64,000 bases of DNA from Massilia sp. YIM B02443. Lineage in GTDB: Bacteria > Pseudomonadota > Gammaproteobacteria > Burkholderiales > Burkholderiaceae_D. Positions within the stretch are counted from its first letter, which is position 1, and each line of letters opens with the position of its first letter. Below the pieces are notes generated by a model. That model worked only from the letters and a program-made list of their open reading frames with translations, was not told the origin of the DNA and did no database searches. The stretch is from positions 23,573-87,572 of the forward strand of contig NZ_JASNRA010000022.1 in assembly GCF_030411955.1 (NCBI RefSeq), read 5' to 3'. Of the stretch, positions 52,772 to 61,380 are shown one piece after another. The position numbers were made by a program, and so were the translations under genes.

Positions 52772-52918
52772 CTATCGGTTCAGCGCGCCCGGTTGTGCAA
52801 TTTTCGCTTTATGCTTTTTCGGTTCCTCGTAGTCTTCACTCATCTTCTCGGCGCAGACGCAGCCGACATCGAAGTTCTCGTTCAGCCCCATGTGCTCAAT
52901 GATGTGGAAGTAGCGGCT
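52772..52918 (-). pseudogene. Truncated gene remnant with GCVCAEKM motif
   Basis: On the minus strand, a 48-codon frame ending in TAG at 52772 reads SRYFHIIEHMGLNENF, DVGCVCAEKMSEDYEEP and KKHKAKIAQPGALNR in sequence; it has clear protein character and a Cys-x-Cys pair. Just upstream, in another frame, SPQANFWLGTES is likely the preceding part, separated by a frameshift at about 52,920-52,930. No name is given because the family was not recognised. It is the 3' end of a decayed gene. Confidence 0.6.
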
Positions 52919-53311
52919 CGTGTCAGCGCAGCGACTCGGTGCCCAGCCAGAAGTTGGCTTGGGGCGAGTCCTACCACCGCAGACCAGGCGAGCAGACAGA
53001 CCGGCACAACCCGCGTGACGCCGTCGCAGTCCTTGCTGTCGTTGCGCGCCTGCTCCCCCGAGGGAGAGCTCATCGCCCGCATGGCCGGGCAGATGTTGCC
53101 GTGTACGCGACGGCTATGCAGTTGACTTGCTGCAACAACCGATCAGGCTCAAGGTTGCGAAGTCTATGTCGCATTTAGGTATTCACCTAGGGTTGCGGCT
53201 GGTGTGATCGGCTCTATTTTCACAAATCACGCTATTAAGCTGACGCCCAAGCGATGCACCCCGATATCTTGGTAGCCGTCGTATCTTCAGGCAACGGATA
53301 TACACATCATT

Positions 53312-53339
53312 TTGCGTTGATGGACATATCTCAGTGCAA
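53312..53339. promoter_or_regulatory. Possible operator of the BREX regulator
   Basis: TTGCGTTGA (53312-53320) and TCAGTGCAA (53331-53339) form an imperfect inverted repeat (7 of 9) about 60 bases before the WYL gene. WYL regulators bind such dyads to control their own locus. Confidence 0.3.
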
Positions 53340-53399
53340 CTTATATACTTCCGGCAACAATCCGCGTTATTACTACCTACACTGCTTAAGCCGCGCAGG

Positions 53400-54314
53400 A
53401 TGCCAACTGAAAAGCTTGCTGAACTAACCCAACCACAACGCGATCGACTCGCGTTTGTGGAGTTGCGCGTGCGTCTCATTGGGGAGATACGTCGCCAGGA
53501 CTTGGTCACGCGGTTTGGTATCCAATCTGCCGCCGCATCAAGGGACCTAGCGCTGTACAGGGAGCTGGCTCTCGGTAACATCGACTATGACTCTAGAGGC
53601 AAGTCCTACGTCCTTGGAGCGAATTTTCGGCCGGTATTCGACTTCCCCACAGAGCGAGTGCTTTCGTGGCTGACTCAGGGGTTTGGCGATGGCGAGCCGA
53701 TGCGGTTAAAGGCGTGGGTGGCTAGCGAAAGTCCATCTCGGCTCACCCACCCAGATCTGGACACTCTTGCAAGTGTGACACGGGCGATTCATCAAGAATG
53801 CCCGCTGGGCATCGAGTACCACTCCATCTCCAGTGGCCGCACCGAGCGGGAGATCGTCCCGTTCGCTCTGATCGACGACGGCCTGCGCTGGCACGTTCGC
53901 GCGTTCGACCGGAAGTCGCAAGAGTTCCGGGATTTCGTCATTAGCCGGATCAAGTGCCCAGTGATGCTTAAAGGACAGCCAGTGGCACCCCACGAGACGA
54001 GCGTTCAAGACATTCAGTGGACTCGGATCGTCGAGCTTGAGCTTGTACCGCATCCTGATCAACCCCGGCCAGAGATCACCGAAATGGATTACGGAATGCG
54101 TGATGGCTCGCTGCAGCTGAAGCTGCGCGCCGCCACAGCCGGGTACATCCTGCGCAAGTGGAGCGTGGACTGTTCGCCCGACCACAGCCTGCGTAGCCTC
54201 GAATATCGCTTGTGGCTACGCGACCCGCTAGCGCTCTATGGCGTCAAGAACGCTCAGCTGGCACCCGGATACCGTGTCCCTGATCAGCTTCGGCCTGAAG
54301 CTGGCTTGAACTGA
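53400..54314 (+). CDS. WYL-domain transcriptional regulator of the BREX locus
   Basis: A 304-residue regulator. An N-terminal winged helix (QPQRDRLAFVELRVRLIGEIRRQDLVTRFGIQSAAASRDLALY) is followed by a WYL domain (~110-190, with IEYHSISSGRTEREIVPFALIDDGLRWHVRAFDRKSQEFRDF) and a C-terminal WCX-type part. It resembles BrxR/CapW-type autorepressors that sit in front of BREX and other defence loci and respond to nucleic-acid or nucleotide ligands. ATG 53400 is chosen by the family start; the frame extends to 53334. It ends 12 bases before brxF. Confidence 0.88.
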   Translation: MPTEKLAELTQPQRDRLAFVELRVRLIGEIRRQDLVTRFGIQSAAASRDLALYRELALGNIDYDSRGKSYVLGANFRPVFDFPTERVLSWLTQGFGDGEPMRLKAWVASESPSRLTHPDLDTLASVTRAIHQECPLGIEYHSISSGRTEREIVPFALIDDGLRWHVRAFDRKSQEFRDFVISRIKCPVMLKGQPVAPHETSVQDIQWTRIVELELVPHPDQPRPEITEMDYGMRDGSLQLKLRAATAGYILRKWSVDCSPDHSLRSLEYRLWLRDPLALYGVKNAQLAPGYRVPDQLRPEAGLN

Positions 54315-54326
54315 CGGAGGTGATTT

Positions 54327-54782
54327 GTGGTTGAAAAACTAGACCAACTGGTCGATGAAATCGGCGCGCTTTACAGCAAGCTCCTCTTGATTGTCGGGAC
54401 GAACCATGGCGGCAAAACTGCGCTTATACGGGCGCTGGCCACAAAGCGTTCAATTACACCGGTCAACGTCAGCGCAGAAATGGCTGCCCGATTAGCAGCA
54501 CTTCCCCCGAAACAGCGGCATCTTCAAGCAGTCAACATTCTGCGGGAACTGGCAGGCCAGCACGCCAAAGGGGATTTGCTGCTCCTGGACAATCTTGAAG
54601 TGTTGTTTGACAAAACCCTGCAGCTTGACCCGCTAGACTTGCTCAAACGGCATGCACATTCACGTCGTGTCATCGCAATTTGGCCTGGTGAACTGAACAA
54701 CGGTCGCCTGATGTACGCCAATATGGGGCACCCAGAACACCAGAACTACAGCCTTGATGGCGTGGTCCCCTTCGAAATTTAG
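54327..54782 (+). CDS. brxF: BREX-3 P-loop protein BrxF
   Basis: A 151-residue small P-loop ATPase. Walker A is GTNHGGKT at 24-31; LLLLDNLEVLFD is the Walker B region. Its size, order and neighbours (WYL regulator before, brxC/DUF6079 after) identify BrxF of type 3 BREX, a small ATPase essential in that subtype with an unclear mechanism. GTG at 54327 has GGAGGTG before it. A gap of 23 bases leads to brxC, so one operon. Confidence 0.85.
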   Translation: MVEKLDQLVDEIGALYSKLLLIVGTNHGGKTALIRALATKRSITPVNVSAEMAARLAALPPKQRHLQAVNILRELAGQHAKGDLLLLDNLEVLFDKTLQLDPLDLLKRHAHSRRVIAIWPGELNNGRLMYANMGHPEHQNYSLDGVVPFEI

Positions 54783-54805
54783 CAAAAAAGGTTAGAGAGA
54801 AACGC

Positions 54806-57800
54806 ATGCGCTACGGAGATCTCATTCAATTCGAGCCGATCGAATCGGTCATTCAACTGCTAGACGCCAACCGCCCCGACGAAGGCAAAAAACTGGTCGG
54901 CACCTACGTCATTTCTGACGACATGGCTGAGCGGATTGCCACTCAGATGATCCCGCAGCTCTCGTTCGATGACTCGGTCGACCACAAGGGCGTTCTGGTC
55001 GTTGGCAACTACGGTACTGGTAAGTCGCACTTGATGTCTGTGCTGTCTTTGATCGCCGAGGATGCCACCTATCTCCCTTTGGTTCGCCACCCCAAAGTAG
55101 CCGAAGCTGCGCAATCAATCGCTGGCAAATTTAAGGTGCACCGGATTGAGATCTCCAGCCAGATGTCCTTACGGGACATCGTGACCCAACAGCTTGAGAT
55201 GTTCCTCGACCAAAACGGCGTCAGCTTCGCGTTCCCATCCGCTGACAAGGTCGTGAACAACAAAGGCTCGTTTGAAGAAATGATGGCCGCCTTTGCCGAG
55301 GTGCACCCCAACCACGGTGTGCTGCTGGTGGTAGATGAGTTCTTGGAATACCTGCGCTCCCGCAAAGACCACGATTTGGTGCTGGATCTGTCCTTCCTGC
55401 GCGAGGTTGGCGAAGTCACAAAGCACTTGCGGTTCCGTTTCGTGGCCGGCGTCCAGGAAGCGATCTTCGATAGCTCACGATTCCAGCATGTGGCCGACAG
55501 CCTGCGTCGGGTGAAAGACCGCTTCACCCAGATCCTGTTGGCTCGCCAAGACGTGAGTTTTGTGGTAGCCGAACGCCTGCTCAAAAAGAGTGCGGACCAA
55601 CAGGACAAGATTCGCAACTACCTCACAAAGTTTGCCAAGTTCTACAGTTCCATGAACGAACGGATGGACGAATTCGTCCGTCTGTTCCCGGTCCATCCGG
55701 AGTACATCGGCACCTTTGAACGTCTGGTTTTCACAGAAAAGCGTGGCGCCTTGGTCACTCTGCGCGACCAAATCCAAGCCATTCTCAGCACCGATGTCCC
55801 CGAAGACCGGCCCGGCATGATCGGTTACGACAAGTTTTGGGAGACCGTTACCTCCAACGGCGTCCTCAAGGCTGATCCGAACATTGGCCCCGTCTGGAAG
55901 GTCTCTGAAGTTCTGACCGAACGTGTTCAGAAAGCCTTTATCCGCCCTGGCTACAAGGCCATGGCTTTGCGGGTCATCAGCGGTTTGTCGGTGCATCGTT
56001 TGATCACGGGCGGCGACATTTACGTTCCGATTGGCCCGACCGCCACTGAGCTGCGTGACTCCCTATGCCTATATCAACCAGGTATCGAAGAGATGGGTGG
56101 CGACCCAGCAGAGGATCTGCTCACGGCCGTTCACACTACTATGCGGGAAATCGTCAAAACGGTGAATGGCCAGTTTATCTCCAAAGCAGCTGACACCGAG
56201 CAGTATTACCTCGACTTAAAAAAGGACGTCGACTACGACGCCCAGATCGAAAAGCGAGCAGATGCTCTGTCTGACGATGCGCTAGACCGCGCCTACTACA
56301 GCGCCATTAAGCAGTTGATGGAGCGCACTGACGAGAGCACCTATGTCACCGGCCACCAGATATGGCAGTACCAGATCGAATGGCAGGACAAGCAGGTGGA
56401 ACGCAACGGCTACCTGTTCTTCGGAGCGCCAAACGACCGCCCGACTGCTCAACCCGAGCGTGACTTCTACATTTACTTCATCCAGCCGTTCGAGCCGCCT
56501 CGGTTCCGTGACGAGAGCAAATCCGACGAAGTGTTTTTGCGCTTTAAGGGGCTGGATGAAACCATCCGCCGTCACCTAGCTATTTACGCTGCGGCCATGG
56601 ATCTTGAATCCACCGCCAGCGGTGGCGCGAAGAACATCTACCTTGACAAGGCTAAGACCGCGCTGAAGGACATGAGCAAGTGGCTGCAAGAGAATCAGAT
56701 GTCGGCGTATGAGCTCACCTACCAAGGCAAGACAAAGACACTGCTAGACTGGTCAAAGGGCGTCTCCATGCGCGACAAGCTGCGTCTCGGCGCAACCGAT
56801 AAGGCCAACTTCCGAGACATCGTAAACGTTATCTCGGGGGTCGCGCTGAACGCACACTTTGGCGAAGCGGCGTCGGAATACCCCAAGTTCTCCACCCTCG
56901 TCACCGAAGGCAACCGCAAGAATCTAGTGTTGAGCGTACTGAAGGCCTTTGCGGGGGGCGCACGCACCAAGGATGCCACAGCAATTCTCGACGCACTGGA
57001 AATGATGGACGGCGACAAGGTCGAGCCTGGTCGGTCACGCTACACGCAGGAAGTCCTCACCCGCCTCAAAGCCAAAGGCCATGGCCAAGTGCTCAACCGC
57101 AGCGAACTGCTAAATGGGCAGACAGACGTCGAATACTTCCACCCCCTAAAATTCCGTCTGGAGCCCGATCTGTTTGTCGCTGTGTTGGGCGGCCTGATCT
57201 ACTCTGGCGACATCGTCCTGGCCATTACCGGCGACAAGGTCGACTCTGGCAAGATTGGCTTGTTGGGTGAACGCACTCTCGACGAACTCAAGCAGTTCAA
57301 GCACATCGAGGCACCCAAAGAGATCAACGTCACTGTCCTCAAGTCGCTGTTTGAGCTGCTGGGCCTAACGCCTGGACTGGCTCAACTGGCAACGCAAGGT
57401 TCCGAGGAACCGGTCAAGCAACTCCTGGATGCCGTCTCCAAACTGGTCGCACGTGTCCTGACTACCAATACCGACTTGCAGAACAAACTAGCGTTCTGGG
57501 GTAAACCCCTGCTGACCGAAACGGAACTGGCTGACTGGCGCGGTCGACTTGAAGCGCTCAAGACATTCACTGAAGGTCTGACGCCCTACAACACGGTCGG
57601 CAAACTCAAAAATCTGCGCATTGGGTCGGATGACATCGAAGCACAGAAGAAGAACCTTGAAATTCTGGCATCCGTTGAAAAGTTAGACGAGCTGATCGCT
57701 GAGCTTGGCAGTACAGCCAACTACTTGTCGCAAGCCGAACTGGTGCTCACCAGCAACCACGCTTGGGTGAAACAAGCCCAAGATGCGCGCAAAACGATTC

Positions 57801-58531
57801 TCGATAAGCTGTCTGCTAACCTGCATGCTGCACACGCCCCCGAATACAAGCTGCCGCTGAGCCAACTCAAAAAAGATTACATCAACGCCTATATTGCTCA
57901 GCACAGCAAGGCGCGGCTGGGGGTGGCGGAAGAATCGTCCAAAACCTCTCTGCGCCGTGATCCTCGGCTCGTATCCCTGCGGGCGTTGGCCGGCATTTCC
58001 TTGATGCCTACCAGTCAACTGACTGCTTTTGACGACAAGTTGGACAAGCTCAAGAGCTGCGCATCACTGGTAGAGTCAGATCTCAACGCCAGCCCGGTCT
58101 GCCCGCACTGTAACTTCCGCCCGGCCAACGAACAGGGTGACTTCCTGCCGGCCGCTAACGTCCTGAAACACATGGATGAGGAGTTGGACCGTCTGCTGAC
58201 CAGCTGGGAGCAGACGCTGCTCGACAACCTGGATGACCCGATCATCCAGGTCAATTTTGAATTGTTGAAGCCCTCCGCTCGTGAACTGATCCAGCAATTC
58301 ATTGACTCGAAAAAGCTGCCAGACTCGGTTCCGCCCGACTTTGTCGCTGCGATTTCAGAAGCTCTCTCGGGGCTGGAGAAAATCAACGTCAGCACCGATG
58401 ACATCCGGAAGGCTTTGTTACATGGCGGGTCACCCGCTACGCCAGAGGATCTGCGCAAACGCTTCGAGGCTTTACTCAACGATCGGTGCAAGGGCAAGGA
58501 AGCAAGCAAGCTGCGCTTTGTTGTGGAGTGA
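54806..58531 (+). CDS. brxC: BREX-3 ATPase BrxC (DUF6079)
   Basis: A 1241-residue P-loop NTPase. Walker A is GNYGTGKS at 67-74 and Walker B VVDEFLEYL with Asp177-Glu178. The long rest is helical with coiled-coil parts and a C-terminal Cys cluster (VCPHCNFRP) that may bind zinc. BrxC is the large ATPase common to BREX systems (PglY-like), required for defence and host methylation. AGAGAG lies before the ATG. It is followed by the methyltransferase gene 56 bases on. Length fits the DUF6079 version of type 3. Confidence 0.9.
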   Translation: MRYGDLIQFEPIESVIQLLDANRPDEGKKLVGTYVISDDMAERIATQMIPQLSFDDSVDHKGVLVVGNYGTGKSHLMSVLSLIAEDATYLPLVRHPKVAEAAQSIAGKFKVHRIEISSQMSLRDIVTQQLEMFLDQNGVSFAFPSADKVVNNKGSFEEMMAAFAEVHPNHGVLLVVDEFLEYLRSRKDHDLVLDLSFLREVGEVTKHLRFRFVAGVQEAIFDSSRFQHVADSLRRVKDRFTQILLARQDVSFVVAERLLKKSADQQDKIRNYLTKFAKFYSSMNERMDEFVRLFPVHPEYIGTFERLVFTEKRGALVTLRDQIQAILSTDVPEDRPGMIGYDKFWETVTSNGVLKADPNIGPVWKVSEVLTERVQKAFIRPGYKAMALRVISGLSVHRLITGGDIYVPIGPTATELRDSLCLYQPGIEEMGGDPAEDLLTAVHTTMREIVKTVNGQFISKAADTEQYYLDLKKDVDYDAQIEKRADALSDDALDRAYYSAIKQLMERTDESTYVTGHQIWQYQIEWQDKQVERNGYLFFGAPNDRPTAQPERDFYIYFIQPFEPPRFRDESKSDEVFLRFKGLDETIRRHLAIYAAAMDLESTASGGAKNIYLDKAKTALKDMSKWLQENQMSAYELTYQGKTKTLLDWSKGVSMRDKLRLGATDKANFRDIVNVISGVALNAHFGEAASEYPKFSTLVTEGNRKNLVLSVLKAFAGGARTKDATAILDALEMMDGDKVEPGRSRYTQEVLTRLKAKGHGQVLNRSELLNGQTDVEYFHPLKFRLEPDLFVAVLGGLIYSGDIVLAITGDKVDSGKIGLLGERTLDELKQFKHIEAPKEINVTVLKSLFELLGLTPGLAQLATQGSEEPVKQLLDAVSKLVARVLTTNTDLQNKLAFWGKPLLTETELADWRGRLEALKTFTEGLTPYNTVGKLKNLRIGSDDIEAQKKNLEILASVEKLDELIAELGSTANYLSQAELVLTSNHAWVKQAQDARKTILDKLSANLHAAHAPEYKLPLSQLKKDYINAYIAQHSKARLGVAEESSKTSLRRDPRLVSLRALAGISLMPTSQLTAFDDKLDKLKSCASLVESDLNASPVCPHCNFRPANEQGDFLPAANVLKHMDEELDRLLTSWEQTLLDNLDDPIIQVNFELLKPSARELIQQFIDSKKLPDSVPPDFVAAISEALSGLEKINVSTDDIRKALLHGGSPATPEDLRKRFEALLNDRCKGKEASKLRFVVE

Positions 58532-58587
58532 AGACGAGCTCAAACAACGCACGCCAACAACAAGAGCAATACTAAGGACATCAAAGA

Positions 58588-61380
58588 ATGAATGATTTGC
58601 TGCACAGCCAGACTGGCACGGGCTCACAGCCAGTGGAATGCCTCGGCTTGAAATTTCCATCCGACCAGGCGAGGCGCGAACACTTCCTGAAGTTGTTGAT
58701 GGCGAAGCTGAAAGACCCCGCGTTCCGCAAGATCGAAGGATTTCCGCAGGGGACGGACGAGGCCATCCTTGCGATTTCGGACCCCCCTTACTATACAGCT
58801 TGTCCGAACCCCTTCCTTGAGGACTTCGTGCGCCACTACGGCAAGGCTTACGACCCGAGCGTAAAGTACAGCCGTGAGCCGCAGACCATCGACGTTTCAG
58901 TCGGCAAAACCGACCCGCTCTACAAGGCACACTCGTATCACACCAAGGTCCCACACCTTGCGATCGTTCCATCGATCCTGCACTACACCGAGCCAGGTGA
59001 CATAGTTCTAGATGGATTTGGTGGCTCGGGTATGACGGGTGTTGCAGCTCAGTGGTGCGGAACAGCACCTTCGGTCTACCGGCATGAACTGGAAACTGAA
59101 TGGAGGAAGCAAAATAAGGCGGCGCCGAAATGGGGTGCTCGACGCGTCATCCTCAACGATCTGTCGCCTGCTGCTACCTTCATCGCAGCAAATTACAACT
59201 TGCCCTTCGACGTGGCGGCCTTCGCCAAAGCGGGCAAGCAACTGCTAAAGGAAGTCGAACAGGAGCTTGGCTGGATGTATGAGACAACACATACGGACGG
59301 CAAGACCAAGGGGCGGATCGAATACACCGTTTGGAGCGAGGTATTCACGTGCCCCCATTGCGCTGGCGAGGTGAATTTTCTAGAAGAAGCACTCGACGAC
59401 ACCAGTAAGCGAGTGAAAGATAATTTCCCTTGTCCATATTGTGGCGCAGACTTGAATAAGGACAAGCTTGATCGAGTTCTAGAGTCACTCGTTGATCCTG
59501 CTTCAGGGGAAATGTGGAAGCGCGTCAAATTCCGTCCTGCTCTAATCTCTTACATCGCCGGGAGCACTCGGCGAGAGAAGCAACCCGATCAAAACGACTT
59601 AGCTGTTTTGGCCAGGATAGAGACACTTCCGCTACCTGCAGATCTGCCAACAAATCGATTCCCAATCGAACAAATGTATCACGGATCTCGAATCGCCCCG
59701 AAAGGCTTTTCGAATATCCATCACTTCTTTCTCCCCAGAGCCGCTCAGGCAATGGCGTTGTTATGGCGAAAAGCAAAGGCCCATCCTGATTTTCGTATTC
59801 GAGAAATGCTCCTGTTTTTTGTCGAGCAGGCGATATGGGGTTTGTCAGTTCTGAACCGCTACCAGCCAATCCAACAAGGTAGACCAGGCGGATCGCAAGT
59901 TAATCGCCAATTAACTGGCGTTTACTATGTCGGGTCTCAACACGCAGAGTGCAGCCCTCAATACAACCTAGGTCTAAAACTAGATCGACTTATAAAAGCA
60001 TTTCGTGATTACAAAACAACCAGCGGTAATGCAGTGATCAATACCGGCACTGCTGCCGGCATACCATTGCCATCAAGCTCGATTGACTACGTATTCACTG
60101 ATCCGCCGTTCGGTGAGAATATTTTTTACGCTGACCTGAACTTTCTCGTTGAGTCTTGGCATCGTGTCACTACAGACGCGGAGCCTGAAGCTATCATCGA
60201 TAAATTTAAGGAAAAAGCACTTCCAGAGTATCAGCACCTGATGCAAAGCTGTTTCGCAGAATACTACCGGGTTCTCAAGCCAGGTCGTTGGATGACAGTA
60301 GTCTTTTCTAACAGCAAGGCAGCGGTATGGAATGCGATCCAGGTCGCATTGCAGCAGGCAGGCTTTGTGGTGGCCGAGGTCACTGCACTGGATAAGGTGC
60401 AAGGCAGCTATCGTCAAGTCACGTCAACAACTGCGGTGAAGCAAGACTTGGTGATCTCGGCCTACAAACCCAATGGTGGCCTTGAAGATAGGTTTAATCG
60501 TGATGGTCCGACAGTAGACTCGGCTTGGGACTTTGTGCAGACCCACTTAAAGCAGTTGCCTGCAGTAAAGATTACCAACAGCTTTCCGCAGGAATTACTA
60601 AACATTGTTGAACGTGACCCTCGCCGAATCTATGACCGCATGGCGTCCTGGTTCATCCGTCATGGAGTGATGGTTCCCATTTCTACCCCAGAGTTCCTTG
60701 CAGAACTTCCCATACTTTTCCGAGAAGCCGATGGCATGGTATTCCTGCCGGAACAACTTGTAGAGTATGAAAAGGCTCGCGCACGAATACCTCAGGTCAA
60801 GCAGGCCGAGCTCTTCATTTCTGACGAACGAAGTGCAATTGATTGGCTTTCAAATTTTTTGTTGAAGCGTCCATCAATCCGGGCCGAGATTCATCCTGAA
60901 TACATGCCCCAGATTGGGGCGGCCAAGAAAAAGGGCGAAATCATTCCGGAACTTGATCAATTGCTAGATGACAATTTCCTACGTTACGACGGCAATGAGG
61001 ATGTACCTAGCCAAATCAGCAACTACCTGTCGAAAAACTTCCACGACCTTCGCGGTCTGGATAAGAGTGATCCAAAGCTGATCGCTAAGGCGAAAGACCG
61101 CTGGTACGTACCTGATCCCAACAAGGGCCAAGACCTGGAGAAGAAACGCGACAAGGCATTGTTGAAGGAATTTGAAGCGTACCAAGTCTCCACAAGTCGT
61201 AAGCTGAAGGAATTTCGCCTGGAGGTTCTGCGAACGGGGTTCAAGGCTGCGTGGGCAGCAAAGAACTACAAGGCGATTATCGAAATCGCTCACAAGATCC
61301 CGGAAGAAGCGCTTCAGGAAGATGAGAAGCTCTTGCTCTGGTATGACCAGGCTCTGACACGCACGGAGGCGGCTTCTTAA
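58588..61380 (+). CDS. pglXI: BREX-3 DNA methyltransferase PglXI
   Basis: A 930-residue adenine/cytosine-N4-type methyltransferase. Catalytic motif IV appears as SDPPYYT (Asp65-Tyr68), motif I as DGFGGSGMTG at 142-151, and a further TDPPFGENIFY at ~504-514. A zinc ribbon is formed by Cys255/Cys258 and Cys282/Cys285 (CPHC ... CPYC). It marks host DNA so that BREX attacks only unmodified phage DNA; the modified site is unknown. The final bases TAATG make its stop overlap the next start. Order brxF-brxC-pglXI is diagnostic for type 3. Length is as expected. Confidence 0.92.
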   Translation: MNDLLHSQTGTGSQPVECLGLKFPSDQARREHFLKLLMAKLKDPAFRKIEGFPQGTDEAILAISDPPYYTACPNPFLEDFVRHYGKAYDPSVKYSREPQTIDVSVGKTDPLYKAHSYHTKVPHLAIVPSILHYTEPGDIVLDGFGGSGMTGVAAQWCGTAPSVYRHELETEWRKQNKAAPKWGARRVILNDLSPAATFIAANYNLPFDVAAFAKAGKQLLKEVEQELGWMYETTHTDGKTKGRIEYTVWSEVFTCPHCAGEVNFLEEALDDTSKRVKDNFPCPYCGADLNKDKLDRVLESLVDPASGEMWKRVKFRPALISYIAGSTRREKQPDQNDLAVLARIETLPLPADLPTNRFPIEQMYHGSRIAPKGFSNIHHFFLPRAAQAMALLWRKAKAHPDFRIREMLLFFVEQAIWGLSVLNRYQPIQQGRPGGSQVNRQLTGVYYVGSQHAECSPQYNLGLKLDRLIKAFRDYKTTSGNAVINTGTAAGIPLPSSSIDYVFTDPPFGENIFYADLNFLVESWHRVTTDAEPEAIIDKFKEKALPEYQHLMQSCFAEYYRVLKPGRWMTVVFSNSKAAVWNAIQVALQQAGFVVAEVTALDKVQGSYRQVTSTTAVKQDLVISAYKPNGGLEDRFNRDGPTVDSAWDFVQTHLKQLPAVKITNSFPQELLNIVERDPRRIYDRMASWFIRHGVMVPISTPEFLAELPILFREADGMVFLPEQLVEYEKARARIPQVKQAELFISDERSAIDWLSNFLLKRPSIRAEIHPEYMPQIGAAKKKGEIIPELDQLLDDNFLRYDGNEDVPSQISNYLSKNFHDLRGLDKSDPKLIAKAKDRWYVPDPNKGQDLEKKRDKALLKEFEAYQVSTSRKLKEFRLEVLRTGFKAAWAAKNYKAIIEIAHKIPEEALQEDEKLLLWYDQALTRTEAAS

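Larger units (their letters stand above)
52557..53399. other. Degraded stretch between exonuclease operon and BREX locus
   Basis: No intact gene is seen in ~840 bases. It contains a GC-richer island of coding remnant (see 52772-52918) with flanking AT-richer DNA, and the probable BREX promoter near its right end. Forward frames at 52727-53125 are likely shadows of this remnant. Confidence 0.6.
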
